This document shows positions 41,398-49,762 of a stretch of 60,143 bases of DNA, one piece after another (position 1 is the stretch's first letter; every line of letters begins with the position of its first letter). A program made the translations under genes and the position numbers. The stretch lies in NCBI GenBank assembly GCA_964393815.1, contig CAYMUP010000003.1, forward strand, positions 1 through 60,143. Direction: 5' to 3'. The notes below the pieces were generated by a model. That model was not told the origin of the DNA. It saw nothing but the letters and a program-made list of their open reading frames with translations, and searched no databases. This DNA comes from JAGXIT01 sp964393815. Its GTDB lineage: Bacteria; Patescibacteriota; Saccharimonadia; Saccharimonadales; UBA4665.

Positions 41398-41426
41398 ATT
41401 ATAGCACAAACTACACACAAAGTCAA
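41398..41426 (-). promoter_or_regulatory. near-consensus promoter of the small membrane protein gene
   Basis: On the minus strand TTGACT (41426-41421) and TATAAT (41403-41398) have a 17-base spacer. This is the best sigma70-type match in the window. Confidence 0.8.
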
Positions 41427-41486
41427 TATAATGCTATTAACATAAGCTTATTGACGAGATATATTGATAGAACTCATTAAGAAAAG

Positions 41487-41891
41487 CTATCCTCGACTTT
41501 TTTTGAGAGAAGCAATTCGGTCTCGGTTCATAAGAGCAACAAAAACAGCCAAGAAAAAGGCTGATGCAGCGACGGTTACTTGCCAAACGGCAGCGTGTCG
41601 CCAGGCCAAGAAGCCTGCAACGACGAGCAAGGTAGCGGCCACGATATCGTAAGCCCACTGGGCAACTGGGTTTTTTGGAAAGATAACCTTTAAAATTTCA
41701 CCGCCGTGCTTCAACACGTACTCTCGAAGATCCATTGCCCATTTGTTATGAATACTCAGCAGGCTAAGTCCGGCGAGCGCAAGCGGTACACCGCCAGGTC
41801 CAGGTAGCCAGCCAGTAAGCGCGGCGGCAATCAGCAGACCGTATCCTGCAGTGTCAACTAAAATTCGCTTTTCCCGCCAGTTTTTGAGCAT
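41487..41891 (-). CDS. PGPGW-type transmembrane protein
   Basis: A 134-residue membrane protein. LLIAAALTGWLPGPGGVPLALAGLSLLS (about 14-41) contains the PGPGG motif between two hydrophobic stretches, the mark of the small PGPGW membrane family. Two further spans follow at about 80-120. Function of the family is unknown. It is divergent from uvrA, with about 70 bases between the starts. Confidence 0.75.
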   Translation of the reverse strand: MLKNWREKRILVDTAGYGLLIAAALTGWLPGPGGVPLALAGLSLLSIHNKWAMDLREYVLKHGGEILKVIFPKNPVAQWAYDIVAATLLVVAGFLAWRHAAVWQVTVAASAFFLAVFVALMNRDRIASLKKSRG

Positions 41892-41961
41892 GAGTCTATT
41901 GTATCAAAAGTAACCGCTTACATAGCGTAAAACGGTGTTTTGGTGTACAATGGCGCTTCGT

Positions 41962-44778
41962 ATGCATGATGAAATTGTGGTCAAAGGAGCGAGGGAGCAT
42001 AACCTCAAAAACATCGATGTGGTTATCCCGCGCGAGAAGTTGGTAGTCATCACCGGTCTCAGTGGTTCGGGCAAATCGAGCCTGGCCTTTGACACTATAT
42101 ATGCCGAAGGGCAGCGTCGATATGTTGAGAGTTTGAGCGCATATGCAAGGCAGTTTTTGGGGCTGATGGAAAAACCAGACGTCGATCAAATTGACGGCCT
42201 GAGCCCAGCGATTTCTATTGACCAAAAATCAACATCTCGAAACCCGCGCAGTACCGTGGCGACTGTGACAGAAATTTATGATTACTTACGCTTACTCTTC
42301 GCCCGTATCGGCGTTCCACACTGCCCCGTGTGCGGAAAACCAGTGGTTCGGCAGACAGCCGCAAACATTATTGACCAGGTCGAAGTGCTGTACGAAGGCA
42401 AGCGAATTATGGTACTTGCACCTGTGGTTATAGACAAAAAGGGCGCTTTTGAGCACATCCCAGAGCAGTATCAACGGGCAGGTTTTGCACGCGCCCGAGT
42501 AGATGGTGTCGTGTATGCGCTCGACGAGTTTCCAGAACTCGATAAAAACATCCGACATAGCATCGAGATTGTGGTCGACCGTCTGGTAGGTGGCAGTGAG
42601 GCACGTCAACGTCTGGCGCAGAGTGTTGAGCAGGCGTTAGAGCTTGCTGATAGCCGTGTCTCTATCTTAGACGCTGACAGCAGTGAGCTCACTGGTTTTA
42701 CGCTCATGTACGCGTGCGACAACCATCCCGAGGTTAAAATTCCCGAGCTCGAACCACGTACTTTTAGTTTCAATAGTCCTCATGGCGCTTGTCCAACGTG
42801 CACGGGTTTGGGCAATAAACTTGTTGTCGATCCTGAACTCGTGATTCCAAATGGCAGGCTCACGATTGCCGAGGGCGCAATTCGTCCGTATAACCGTATC
42901 AATATGGACAATTGGTATATCAAAAAACTTCAGGCGGTCGCCGACCGATTTAAGTTTAATTTACATGAGCCGACGAGCGCAATCAGCGCCGAAAACATGC
43001 GACGGATTTTGTATGGTACGGGCGACGAGTCATATCGGATAAATCTAGGCGGAGGTCGGAGCTACAACACGACGTACGAAGGTGTTATACCAAACCTAGA
43101 GCGACGTCACAAGGAAACCGAAAGCGAGTTTATGCGACGTGATATCGAGCGTTTTATGCAGGAGAAGCCCTGTGCAGCCTGTCTCGGTCGTCGTCTGAAG
43201 CCTGAGATCCTGGCGGTTACCGTTCATGGTAAATCAATCATGGATGTCTGCGAGCTTTCGATCGATGATGCTGCAAGCTATTTTGACGGTCTTAAACTGA
43301 CTGTAACCGAAATGCAGATAGCGAAGCTTATCCTCAAGGAGATCAGCGCTCGCTTGCGATTTCTCCAAGATGTCGGTCTCAATTATCTGACTTTGCTACG
43401 ATCGGCAACAACACTCAGTGGCGGCGAGGCTCAACGTATCCGTCTGGCCACTCAGATTGGGTCTGGTCTGATGGGCGTCCTCTATGTTTTAGACGAACCG
43501 AGTATTGGGTTGCATCAACGTGACAATGAGCGACTTATCAAGACACTCAAGCACTTGAGAAATTTAGGCAACACAGTCCTTGTTGTCGAACACGACGAAG
43601 ACACCATTCGGACTGCCGACTACCTTCTCGATATTGGGCCAGGGGCTGGTGTGCATGGTGGCCACGTCGTCGCCCACGGTACACCGAAACAAGTTGAGGA
43701 GACCCCCGGGAGTGTAACGGGACAATATCTCAGTGGCACACGTAAAATCGAAGTACCAAAAACACGTCGCCGAGGCAATGGCAAGGTACTGCGCATAATC
43801 GGAGCGAGGGAAAACAACCTTCGGAATGTCGATGTCACCATACCGCTTGGAGAATTTGTTGTGGTTAGCGGTGTGAGTGGTAGTGGTAAATCAAGCCTCA
43901 TCAACGATATCCTAGCGCGGGAGCTACAGGCGCGCCTGCATCACGCAAGTACCGTTCCTGGTAAGCACGATGATATTGAGGGCATCAAGGAGCTAGACAA
44001 AGTTATTATTATTGACCAGTCGCCCATCGGTCGCACGCCACGATCAAACCCCGCAACCTACACGGGCTTATTTACACCCATTCGAGAGTTATTCGCGAGT
44101 GTGCCAGAAGCAAAATTACGTGGCTACAGTGCCGGACGATTTAGCTTCAACGTACGTGGCGGGCGCTGCGAAAACTGCGCTGGCGATGGCATCATCAAGA
44201 TTGAGATGCATTTTTTACCAGATGTCTACGTGCCGTGTGAGGTTTGTCATGGTAAACGGTACAACCGTGAAGCGCTCGAAATCCACTACAAGGGCAAAGA
44301 CATCAGCGATGTGCTTGCTATGACATGCGAGCAGGCGCTTGAGTTCTTTGAAAACATTCCTGCTATCGCACGCAAACTACAAACGCTCGTAGATGTCGGG
44401 CTTGGTTACATCGCTCTTGGCCAATCAGCCACGACATTGAGCGGTGGAGAGGCTCAGCGCATCAAGCTTGCCACCGAACTCAGCCGTCGCGCCACCGGCC
44501 GGACACTGTATATTCTCGACGAGCCTACTACTGGGCTCCATATGGCAGATGTTGAAAAACTGCTGGGTGTCATGCATGCTCTGGTTGAAGCAGGCAATAG
44601 TATGGTCGTGATCGAACACAACCTGGATGTTATCAAATCAGCCGATTGGCTCATTGATATGGGGCCAGAAGGTGGTAACGGTGGCGGTCAGGTCGTAGCC
44701 GAAGGCACGCCCGAGCAAGTCGTCAAAAACGCCGCCAGCTACACCGGTAAGTTTCTCAAGCACATGCTGAAGCCGTAG
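41962..44778 (+). CDS. uvrA: UvrABC excinuclease subunit A
   Basis: A 938-residue damage-recognition ATPase of nucleotide excision repair. It has two ABC modules: first Walker A GLSGSGKSSLAFDTIYAEG near residue 31, second GVSGSGKSSLINDIL near 638. Both signature motifs TLSGGEAQRIRLA and TLSGGEAQRIKLA are present. Zinc-binding pairs appear as CPVCGKPV, CPTCTGLG, and CENCAGDG with CEVCHGKRYN. TACAAT (41946-41951) ends 10 bases before ATG 41962; earlier in-frame ATGs overlap that box, so I choose 41962. Confidence 0.97.
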   Translation: MHDEIVVKGAREHNLKNIDVVIPREKLVVITGLSGSGKSSLAFDTIYAEGQRRYVESLSAYARQFLGLMEKPDVDQIDGLSPAISIDQKSTSRNPRSTVATVTEIYDYLRLLFARIGVPHCPVCGKPVVRQTAANIIDQVEVLYEGKRIMVLAPVVIDKKGAFEHIPEQYQRAGFARARVDGVVYALDEFPELDKNIRHSIEIVVDRLVGGSEARQRLAQSVEQALELADSRVSILDADSSELTGFTLMYACDNHPEVKIPELEPRTFSFNSPHGACPTCTGLGNKLVVDPELVIPNGRLTIAEGAIRPYNRINMDNWYIKKLQAVADRFKFNLHEPTSAISAENMRRILYGTGDESYRINLGGGRSYNTTYEGVIPNLERRHKETESEFMRRDIERFMQEKPCAACLGRRLKPEILAVTVHGKSIMDVCELSIDDAASYFDGLKLTVTEMQIAKLILKEISARLRFLQDVGLNYLTLLRSATTLSGGEAQRIRLATQIGSGLMGVLYVLDEPSIGLHQRDNERLIKTLKHLRNLGNTVLVVEHDEDTIRTADYLLDIGPGAGVHGGHVVAHGTPKQVEETPGSVTGQYLSGTRKIEVPKTRRRGNGKVLRIIGARENNLRNVDVTIPLGEFVVVSGVSGSGKSSLINDILARELQARLHHASTVPGKHDDIEGIKELDKVIIIDQSPIGRTPRSNPATYTGLFTPIRELFASVPEAKLRGYSAGRFSFNVRGGRCENCAGDGIIKIEMHFLPDVYVPCEVCHGKRYNREALEIHYKGKDISDVLAMTCEQALEFFENIPAIARKLQTLVDVGLGYIALGQSATTLSGGEAQRIKLATELSRRATGRTLYILDEPTTGLHMADVEKLLGVMHALVEAGNSMVVIEHNLDVIKSADWLIDMGPEGGNGGGQVVAEGTPEQVVKNAASYTGKFLKHMLKP

Positions 44779-44953
44779 TTTAGGTGTATACAGGGCGTCG
44801 ACGGCAATTGCGCCCGTCTAACCGAAACTTGTGACAGGTAATACATACGGCCATGATAGGTTTGGTAGCTTAACAAGCCCATAAAAAGTAGTTGCATAAA
44901 AAATAAAATAGATTACAATTCGCTTATAGTTAAATAAAAGGAAGGCCGTTTAC

Positions 44954-46417
44954 ATGAGAGTTTCATTAAGGACAAATCGAGGCGTTAGTCATCATTTCCT
45001 GCTGCCAGTGCTTGCAATTGTTGCCGTAGGCGGTATAGGCGTGTACATGCTGAACATGAGTAGTGCAGCCACTGGTAGCTATACAAACCGAAAAGCCTAT
45101 CGGGCAGCCGATTTTATTGACTCGCAGGGCGTGGTTGCACATGTTGACGCAGATGAATCGTATCGCGACAAACAAAAAGTCCTAAACGCGCTCAATTATC
45201 TAGGCATACATCATGTTAGAAGTCGTGGAGTAGGATCTGGGGAAGTCAAGACATACTTGGCGCAAAATGGCGTGAAATTTGATTTTATGACCTCTGTTCC
45301 AAAGAATCTAACCCCGCTTTCCCAACGACCTGCAGAAAATAGGGCTTTTGCGCAGCGACGCATCGAAGATATTCTCACTCAACCAAGAACGGGTGACAAA
45401 TACGTTAAATCGACTACGTTCATTGAGCCACTGAACGAGTACGACAATCCTGCCAATAATGATTCGCGCTGGCAAGATGCGCTGGCAGTCGCGCAGGACG
45501 CAGTGTGGTCGATGAAGTCACAGCTAACTGCTCAGAATCCAAACGCAAAAATCCTTGGCCCACCACTCATTGGCTACAAAATGGTAGGCTCATCGGCAGC
45601 ACTTAAGACAAAAAACATTGGCGATAAAATGGACTACGGTAATGTCCACTCCTATCCTGGTGGAAAGACTCCAGAGACAACACTAAAGCCCGATGATGGT
45701 CTCGATGGTTTTGTAGTCCCAGAGTCAGAACTGAACCCACGGGTTACTGATAATATCGGGAACAAGTTGCAGTACTATAGCACACGTATATCTGGCACTA
45801 AGCGTATTGTGGTCACCGAAGAAGGATACCATGATTATGCCCAGCAACCACGTGGACTAACGCCATATACTGACCCACGAGCAGTCGGGATTTACATGCC
45901 TCGTGTTTTCCTTGAGAACTTCCGTATCGGTGTACTAAAGACCTATATTTACCAGATGTTCGACGAAACTATACACAGTAAAGAATACGAGAAGCACTTT
46001 GGACTCTTTGGTACTGGTTTGGATACTGATCCAAAGCCAGCAGCTACGGCAGTACATGATATGAATCAAGTCTTAGCAGATACTGGTAGAACTGCAACTA
46101 GTTTTACACCAGGTAGGCTGAAGTATACGATACCAAACCAACCAGCAGATGTTAAGGTCGTACTACTCCAAAAGAGTTCAGGAAAGTTCTACTTGGTTGT
46201 GTGGAAGGGTGAGTCTGTCTTTACCCCTGGCGATGGTCCCAATACCGGTAGATACACTGGTCCTTCGCGCCCGACGGCCTATACGATTAACTTTGATCGC
46301 AACCGAAGCGTAAGCGTCTACAATGACGGTAGTACCACCAAGACTGAACTCGGGAGCAATAAGAAAACATTCAGCTTTAACGCTACCGCGAAGCCAACTG
46401 TTCTAGAGATACAATAA
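44954..46417 (+). CDS. anchored clan GH-A-like glycoside hydrolase
   Basis: A 487-residue protein. Its N-terminal anchor GVSHHFLLPVLAIVAVGGIG with VYMLNMSSA is shared with the genes at 35871 and 38174. A TIM-barrel follows: LGIHHVRSRGVG, then TTFIEPLNEYDNPA near residue 155 with the NE acid/base pair, and IVVTEEGYHDYA near 290 with the nucleophile Glu, the layout of clan GH-A (GH5/GH39-like). A C-terminal beta domain closes it. TTGCAT/TACAAT (44892-44919, 16-base spacer) and AGGAAGG precede the ATG. The glycan target is unknown. Confidence 0.75.
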   Translation: MRVSLRTNRGVSHHFLLPVLAIVAVGGIGVYMLNMSSAATGSYTNRKAYRAADFIDSQGVVAHVDADESYRDKQKVLNALNYLGIHHVRSRGVGSGEVKTYLAQNGVKFDFMTSVPKNLTPLSQRPAENRAFAQRRIEDILTQPRTGDKYVKSTTFIEPLNEYDNPANNDSRWQDALAVAQDAVWSMKSQLTAQNPNAKILGPPLIGYKMVGSSAALKTKNIGDKMDYGNVHSYPGGKTPETTLKPDDGLDGFVVPESELNPRVTDNIGNKLQYYSTRISGTKRIVVTEEGYHDYAQQPRGLTPYTDPRAVGIYMPRVFLENFRIGVLKTYIYQMFDETIHSKEYEKHFGLFGTGLDTDPKPAATAVHDMNQVLADTGRTATSFTPGRLKYTIPNQPADVKVVLLQKSSGKFYLVVWKGESVFTPGDGPNTGRYTGPSRPTAYTINFDRNRSVSVYNDGSTTKTELGSNKKTFSFNATAKPTVLEIQ

Positions 46418-46438
46418 ATAGAGTCGATACCGACAGAA

Positions 46439-46478
46439 GGGCGCCCCTGCGATTGATGCACGGGCGCCCAACTTTTTT
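46439..46478 (+). terminator. intrinsic terminator after the 44954-46417 gene
   Basis: GGGCGCCC (46439-46446) pairs with a second GGGCGCCC (46462-46469), with partial further pairing inside, followed by AACTTTTTT. Confidence 0.85.
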
Positions 46479-46581
46479 GATCATGTTATCAGCCAACAGT
46501 TACATGCGCTTCCAGGGAGTCCATGTTTAGGCCGGATTTTATGTGATTACAGACCTTAATTTTAACGACTCACCTCGTATC

Positions 46582-47334
46582 TTACGAGAGTGGCCTCATG
46601 GAAAAATACTTTAAGCAGATCTTCATTTTTGTCTGATCGATAGAGATAGCTTTTAACGCGTAAACTTCAACTTCTCTCAAAGGATACTAGTGGAATCGCT
46701 CCAGCTTAGCGATATCTTCTGGATCATATTTTTCACCTGGATGGCCAGTCTCCCAGATCTCTGTGTTGCTGCGAAACAAGCGGCTCACATCAGCATTATT
46801 CAAGAGCAGCTCAGGAAGATGCGAATGGGTTTGGGAACAGAGCGAGCGGATGCTCCGAGATGAGTACGGTGCCGCCAATTGCCCCAAAAGCAGCACATCG
46901 CGCACCATACTTTCGCCTGACTCTAATGAATACCGTTTTTTCCTCTGCCCCTCAGAGTCAATTAGCATAAATGTATTGTCTCGAGCAATGAACTTATGGG
47001 TGAAATCTGCAGTAATTTGCTGGGCCGGAAGAGGATCGTAACAGCTCAGGAGGTTTAGATAGTGAAGCGTATGCTTTGTGCTTTCTGCTTTTTCTTTTGT
47101 CGATGAAAATTATTGGTGTTTTTTCGGAATGCGTATGTCAAGGTCGGTGACCGGATTCTCTTGTGCCTACTTGCGAACCGCCAGGCGATGAGCATCGCCT
47201 CGCATTGACATATGATCTTCAGCTAGGCACCGGAGGATTATTTTTTGCAACTCACCACTACCTTGTGATAAGTAAAAGCTGCCGTAAAGATCACGCTGCA
47301 ATTCTCGCCCAATGGGGCCAATCTCTCGCGTCAT
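46582..47334 (-). pseudogene. regulator-like gene broken by three in-frame stops
   Basis: One minus-strand frame from ATG 47334 to TAA 46582 (251 codons) reads as protein throughout except for TAG at 47169-47167, TAA at 47112-47110 and TAG at 46689-46687. The N-terminal part (GSFYLSQGSGELQKIILRCL) looks like a winged-helix DNA-binding start. Later parts (DFTHKFIARDNTFMLIDSEG, VRDVLLLGQLAAPY, REVEVYALKAISIDQTK) also look coding. Its promoter is intact: TTGACA (47369-47364), 17 bases, TATCGT (47346-47341), ending 6 bases before the ATG. I read it as a recently inactivated gene. 46480-46581 holds nothing else. Confidence 0.6.
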
Positions 47335-47413
47335 ATATACACGATACAATGGTTATTTATGTATGTCAAATAACACGAGATCGTTTCTAGGCGCCTCACC
47401 GCACTGTAAGCGG

Positions 47414-48124
47414 CTAGTCTTTGAGTAGGGGATCCTTGTCGGCTTCGGCTTTTGCTTGGGCGTTACTCAGTCTGGGTACCTGGCGGCCGGTGAGTTTGGC
47501 GCGGATCTTGGGATCTTTGAGCGCATGGTAGACGGTCGGGAGAAGTGTTACTATAACAATACCGATTAAAATTGGTTCAATTAGTTTCTCTATACCAGGT
47601 ATACGACTGCCAACGAAATAGCCAAGCAGCGTAATGCTAGCTGCCCAGGCGATATCGCCGATCGCATCATATATAAAAAATTGACGGTAGTCCATCTTGC
47701 CGGCGCCAGCCGTCACTGGTGCGAAACTACGGATAACTGGAATAAAGTGGGCGATCAGCATAGTTTTAGTGCCATATTTGTCGTAAAAACGCTCTGCCTT
47801 AAGTATCAAATCTTTACGAAATATTAGTCCATCCTCCTTTTTAAATAGTCGGGGACCAAGGTGCTTACCGATGTGGTAGCCGGTGTTGTCGCCGATAATA
47901 GCGGCAGCCGCAATCACGACGACAGTCCAGACGATGGGTAGATGTCCCGCAGCCGCCAATATGCCCGCGCTAAAAAGCAGCGTATCGCCCGGGAAGAAAA
48001 AACCCACCATCATCCCTGACTCGGCAAAAATAATCGCGGCGAGCATCACCAGTCCGCCTGTTTGTACCAGATGAGTAAAATCCAAGAGTCCAAAAGTGAA
48101 GACATCAAAAAGTAAATTGGTCAT
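47414..48124 (-). CDS. DedA family membrane protein
   Basis: A 236-residue polytopic protein of the DedA/VTT family, which takes part in membrane lipid (carrier lipid) flipping and envelope homeostasis. Motifs: FFFPGDTLLFSAGILAA near residue 43, GDNTGYHIGKHLGPRLF, and HFIPVIRSFAPVTAGAGKM near 127, with the conserved Arg and Pro of the re-entrant loop. On the minus strand TACAAT ends 7 bases before the ATG at 48124, so the mRNA is probably leaderless. Confidence 0.92.
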   Translation of the reverse strand: MTNLLFDVFTFGLLDFTHLVQTGGLVMLAAIIFAESGMMVGFFFPGDTLLFSAGILAAAGHLPIVWTVVVIAAAAIIGDNTGYHIGKHLGPRLFKKEDGLIFRKDLILKAERFYDKYGTKTMLIAHFIPVIRSFAPVTAGAGKMDYRQFFIYDAIGDIAWAASITLLGYFVGSRIPGIEKLIEPILIGIVIVTLLPTVYHALKDPKIRAKLTGRQVPRLSNAQAKAEADKDPLLKD

Positions 48125-48207
48125 AGATCTAATTGTATCAGACGACTCATTTATTGGCGCAGGGCAAAGACTTGAGTTTAGTACTTAATAGTGAGAGCAT
48201 AAGAAAT

Positions 48208-48864
48208 ATGGAAGATAGTAACCAAAATCAACCTCAGACACATAATCCAGGGTCGTGGCAGCCTCCAATGCCCGAGCAACCTCTCCAGGCAGCAGAGACA
48301 CAACCGGCCTATGTCCCTCAAACAACTGCATATGAGGCGGTGCAGCCAACCGCTGCTAGTCAGGACGCCTCAAACTTCCAGTATGGCACTGCTCTTCCTA
48401 CAAGTGGCCCACAACTATTGCAGGGCGCTCCTGTACCCGGCTTTCAGCCGCAGCCAACTAAACCTCGTCCACCCGCCTCAGTTCAGGTTTATTTTATTCT
48501 GACCATTGTTGGCCTAGCGTTAACCGCATTAGTAGTTGCGGGACTTTTATTGTTTGCCTTTATGTTTTCTCAGGGGTCGCAGAGTACACTCGATGGAAGC
48601 TTGCTTGGAGGCTTCATCTTGGTCGGTGTGATTATGGCCGCGCTTTTAGTTGGCGAGTTTTTCTTGGCATACTATATCCGAAAAGGTAGTCGGCTGGCGC
48701 TCATTATTAGCACGGTACTCATGATTCCGACACTAGGGGTTGTAGTTGCCGGTATGTCGCGACAACAATTTGGTGATTGGATAGAAAGCGGCATACTTTA
48801 CGTTATCGTACCCGTAGTTTTTTATGTATGCTTCTGGACAAAAGATCGTCATTACTTTAAGTAA
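48208..48864 (+). CDS. membrane protein with Pro/Gln-rich cytoplasmic N-terminus
   Basis: A protein of 218 residues starting MEDSNQNQPQT. Residues 1-95 are rich in Pro, Gln, Ala and Thr and likely disordered. Four hydrophobic spans follow (VYFILTIVGLALTALVVAG, GGFILVGVIMAALLVGEFFL, LALIISTVLMIPTLGVVV, ILYVIVPVVFYVCFW). The frame opens at 48133, but the composition and the A-rich sequence before ATG 48208 favour the later start. No known family recognised. It is divergent from dedA. Confidence 0.6.
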   Translation: MEDSNQNQPQTHNPGSWQPPMPEQPLQAAETQPAYVPQTTAYEAVQPTAASQDASNFQYGTALPTSGPQLLQGAPVPGFQPQPTKPRPPASVQVYFILTIVGLALTALVVAGLLLFAFMFSQGSQSTLDGSLLGGFILVGVIMAALLVGEFFLAYYIRKGSRLALIISTVLMIPTLGVVVAGMSRQQFGDWIESGILYVIVPVVFYVCFWTKDRHYFK

Positions 48865-48926
48865 CCCTTTTCGTTTAGCAGATAAAGTGCTACAATTACT
48901 CTCTGAAAATAAGGAGAAATTACAGT

Positions 48927-49616
48927 ATGGCTGATTCTATTGCGCTCGTACTCGAACCGCGCGAAACATTGGGCAAAGGCGTGAAGCGTCTACGTAAGGA
49001 CGGCGTTGTGCCTGCGGTGATTCACGATCACGGCAAGGACTCTACGCATGTGCAGGCTGAGTACCAAGCGCTATACAAAGTTTTTGTAAAGGCGGGCAAG
49101 CACCATCCGGTGGATTTGAGCGTTGGCGACAAGAAGTTCACTGCGCTCATAAAGAGCGTGACGTTTGATCCGCGCCAGGGTACCCTTACTCACGTGGTAT
49201 TTAACGCTGTTAAAGGCAATGAAAAAGTCGAGGCTGAGGTACCAGTTCGTGCTCGCTACGCCGAGGGTTTTGAGAACACCCCAGCAGAACGTGCGGGCTT
49301 GATTGTACTCGCTCAACTCGACGTTGCCGCAGTCAAAGCGCTCCCACGCAACCTGCCAGACCAGCTTACCTATGATGCAGAGAAACTAGTAGCCGTAGGC
49401 GATCAGATTACGGTTGCTGATCTTGACGAAGCAGAGGGTGTAGAGGTGCAAACAGACGCTGATCACGTTGTAGCGACTGTCTTTGAACCAAGCGCACTAG
49501 CGGCTGCCAACGAAGCAGCTGCCGGTGACGCCGAAGAGGCTGCGCCTGCTGACGAAACTAAGGGCGGCACCGAAGCTTCTGCCGAATCTCAGACGGAATC
49601 AACAGAGGAAAAATAG
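48927..49616 (+). CDS. rplY: 50S ribosomal protein bL25 (Ctc form)
   Basis: A 229-residue protein. The L25 N-terminal domain binds 5S rRNA (LEPRETLGKGVKRLRKDGVV, PAVIHDHGKD, residues about 8-37, through about 92). A TL5/Ctc C-terminal domain covers about 95-185 (VPVRARYAEGFENTPAERAG, ALPRNLPDQLTYDAEKL). An acidic tail of about 40 residues ends STEEK. A ribosome binding site (AAGGAGAAAT) precedes the ATG. Part of a dispersed repeat overlaps the last codons and stop. Confidence 0.95.
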   Translation: MADSIALVLEPRETLGKGVKRLRKDGVVPAVIHDHGKDSTHVQAEYQALYKVFVKAGKHHPVDLSVGDKKFTALIKSVTFDPRQGTLTHVVFNAVKGNEKVEAEVPVRARYAEGFENTPAERAGLIVLAQLDVAAVKALPRNLPDQLTYDAEKLVAVGDQITVADLDEAEGVEVQTDADHVVATVFEPSALAAANEAAAGDAEEAAPADETKGGTEASAESQTESTEEK

Positions 49617-49633
49617 CCATCCCAGGTGAAAAA
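49592..49633 (+). repeat. dispersed 46-bp repeat, copy H, overlapping the rplY stop
   Basis: The right half is clear (CAGAGGAAAAATAG then CCATCCCAGGTGAAAA); the left half is only weakly similar. It spans the rplY stop codon. Confidence 0.55.
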
Positions 49634-49637
49634 CCGC

Positions 49638-49669
49638 AAAAACTCCCGTAAAAACTCGGGAGTTTTTCT
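49638..49669 (+). terminator. intrinsic terminator after rplY
   Basis: AACTCCCG (49641-49648) pairs with CGGGAGTT (49657-49664) across loop TAAAAACT, with A and T tracts on either side. Confidence 0.9.
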
Positions 49670-49722
49670 TGTACTTTTCCCGCTTTAAGCGTATAGTGCA
49701 AATTGTAAGGTAGATTACAATT
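49669..49722 (+). promoter_or_regulatory. helicase promoter with palindromic operator candidate
   Basis: TTGTAC (49669-49674), 17 bases, TATAGT (49692-49697). A perfect palindrome AATTGTAA-GGTAGA-TTACAATT (49701-49722) covers the expected transcription start, a normal repressor position. Caveat: TTACAAT could itself be read as a -10 box. Confidence 0.5.
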
Positions 49723-49762
49723 CCCGTGTGAGGCGGGGAGAACAAAAAAGAGAGGCAGAAAC

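Noticed and set aside
46582..47169. Recoded stop codons (alternative genetic code)
   Set aside because: The stops in question are TAA and TAG, which end many intact genes here. TGA also ends intact genes (for example at 14020, 16977 and 20871), so a standard code is supported.
47163..47390. Plus-strand 75-residue frame
   Set aside because: It overlaps the minus-strand broken gene, whose frame has a promoter and coding-like sequence over 250 codons; the plus frame has neither.
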